Source: JACOND01 sp051011135 (GTDB lineage Bacteria; Bdellovibrionota; Bdellovibrionia; Bdellovibrionales; UBA1609). From it: a stretch of DNA of 15,194 bases. Shown here in pieces: positions 15,124-15,194 of this stretch. The number at the start of each line of letters is the position of its first letter. Position 1 is the stretch's first letter. Under the pieces are notes generated by a model. It searched no databases. It was given only the letters and a program-made list of their open reading frames with translations, and was not told the DNA's origin. The translations under genes and the position numbers were made by a program. The stretch lies in assembly GCA_051011135.1 (NCBI GenBank), contig JBPCUO010000076.1, forward strand, positions 1 through 15,194. The letters run 5' to 3'.

Positions 15124-15194
15124 GTGTCGCACTTTACTTGGATAGATTTTATTTCTTTTATAGAGCATGAGCTTTATCATGTTTCCTACAGCAT
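15124..15194 (+). CDS. atpB: AtpB, F0 ATP synthase subunit a, N-terminal fragment
   Basis: Only the first 23 codons are in the window. Starting at a GTG two bases after the AtpI-like stop, with AAAAGG about nine bases upstream, the frame reads MSHFTWIDFI and stays open to the edge. Subunit a forms the proton half-channels of F0. The N-terminal HFTW and the position after atpZ-atpI support atpB, but the conserved helices with the essential Arg are beyond the edge, so this is a context-based call. Confidence 0.6.
   Translation, partial: MSHFTWIDFISFIEHELYHVSYS

Noticed and set aside
1..15194. Mobile element, CRISPR array, phage or defence system
   Set aside because: No transposase, integrase, terminal inverted repeats, spaced direct repeats or foreign-looking cargo; the window is almost entirely conserved housekeeping genes.

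Overview
This window looks like the replication-origin neighbourhood of an AT-rich Gram-negative bacterial chromosome. Every gene found belongs to a recognisable family. The bacterium had a Gram-negative envelope: YidC carries the large periplasmic domain, there is a TPR lipoprotein, and GyrB is the 804-residue form with the extra C-terminal insert. The order mnmG-mnmE-jag-yidC-yidD-rnpA-rpmH <-> dnaA-dnaN-recF-gyrB-gyrA-(TPR lipoprotein)-atpZ-atpI-atpB resembles Bdellovibrio-type and related former deltaproteobacterial chromosomes. That assignment is inference from gene order and low G+C; no 16S or other taxonomic marker is present.

Left arm (1-5125, all on the minus strand): rpmH, rnpA, yidD, yidC, khpB/jag, mnmE and mnmG (cut by the window edge) form one very compact operon. 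rpmH/rnpA, rnpA/yidD and yidD/yidC overlap by about 23, 47 and 20 nt. yidC and jag are 10 nt apart, and jag/mnmE and mnmE/mnmG are joined by TAATG overlaps. It links ribosome assembly (L34), tRNA 5' processing (RNase P protein), membrane protein insertion (YidD, YidC), RNA binding (KhpB) and tRNA wobble-uridine modification (MnmE-MnmG).

Centre (5126-6804): a 145-nt divergent promoter region lies between rpmH and dnaA. dnaA follows, then a 187-nt dnaA-dnaN gap that carries the origin signals. These are two perfect TTATCCACA DnaA boxes, one TTTTCCACA box on the opposite strand, and CTA triplets matching a DnaA-trio unwinding element just before an AT-rich tract. Upstream of the last box is a stretch of 129 nt with about 40 G and 6 C on the plus strand.

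Right arm (6805-15194, all plus strand): dnaN, recF, gyrB, gyrA, a TPR lipoprotein, atpZ, atpI and the start of atpB. All except atpI/atpB (a 2-nt gap) overlap by 1-23 nt, so replication and topology genes run without a break into the F0 ATP synthase operon.

I found no mobile element, CRISPR array, phage, defence island, tRNA or rRNA. The points worth a second look are sequence-level oddities in conserved genes: an Asn at the main quinolone position of GyrA, an altered DNA-binding signature in DnaA, a degenerate KH motif in KhpB, the origin layout and the gene-overlap relay. I did not find a previously undescribed system.
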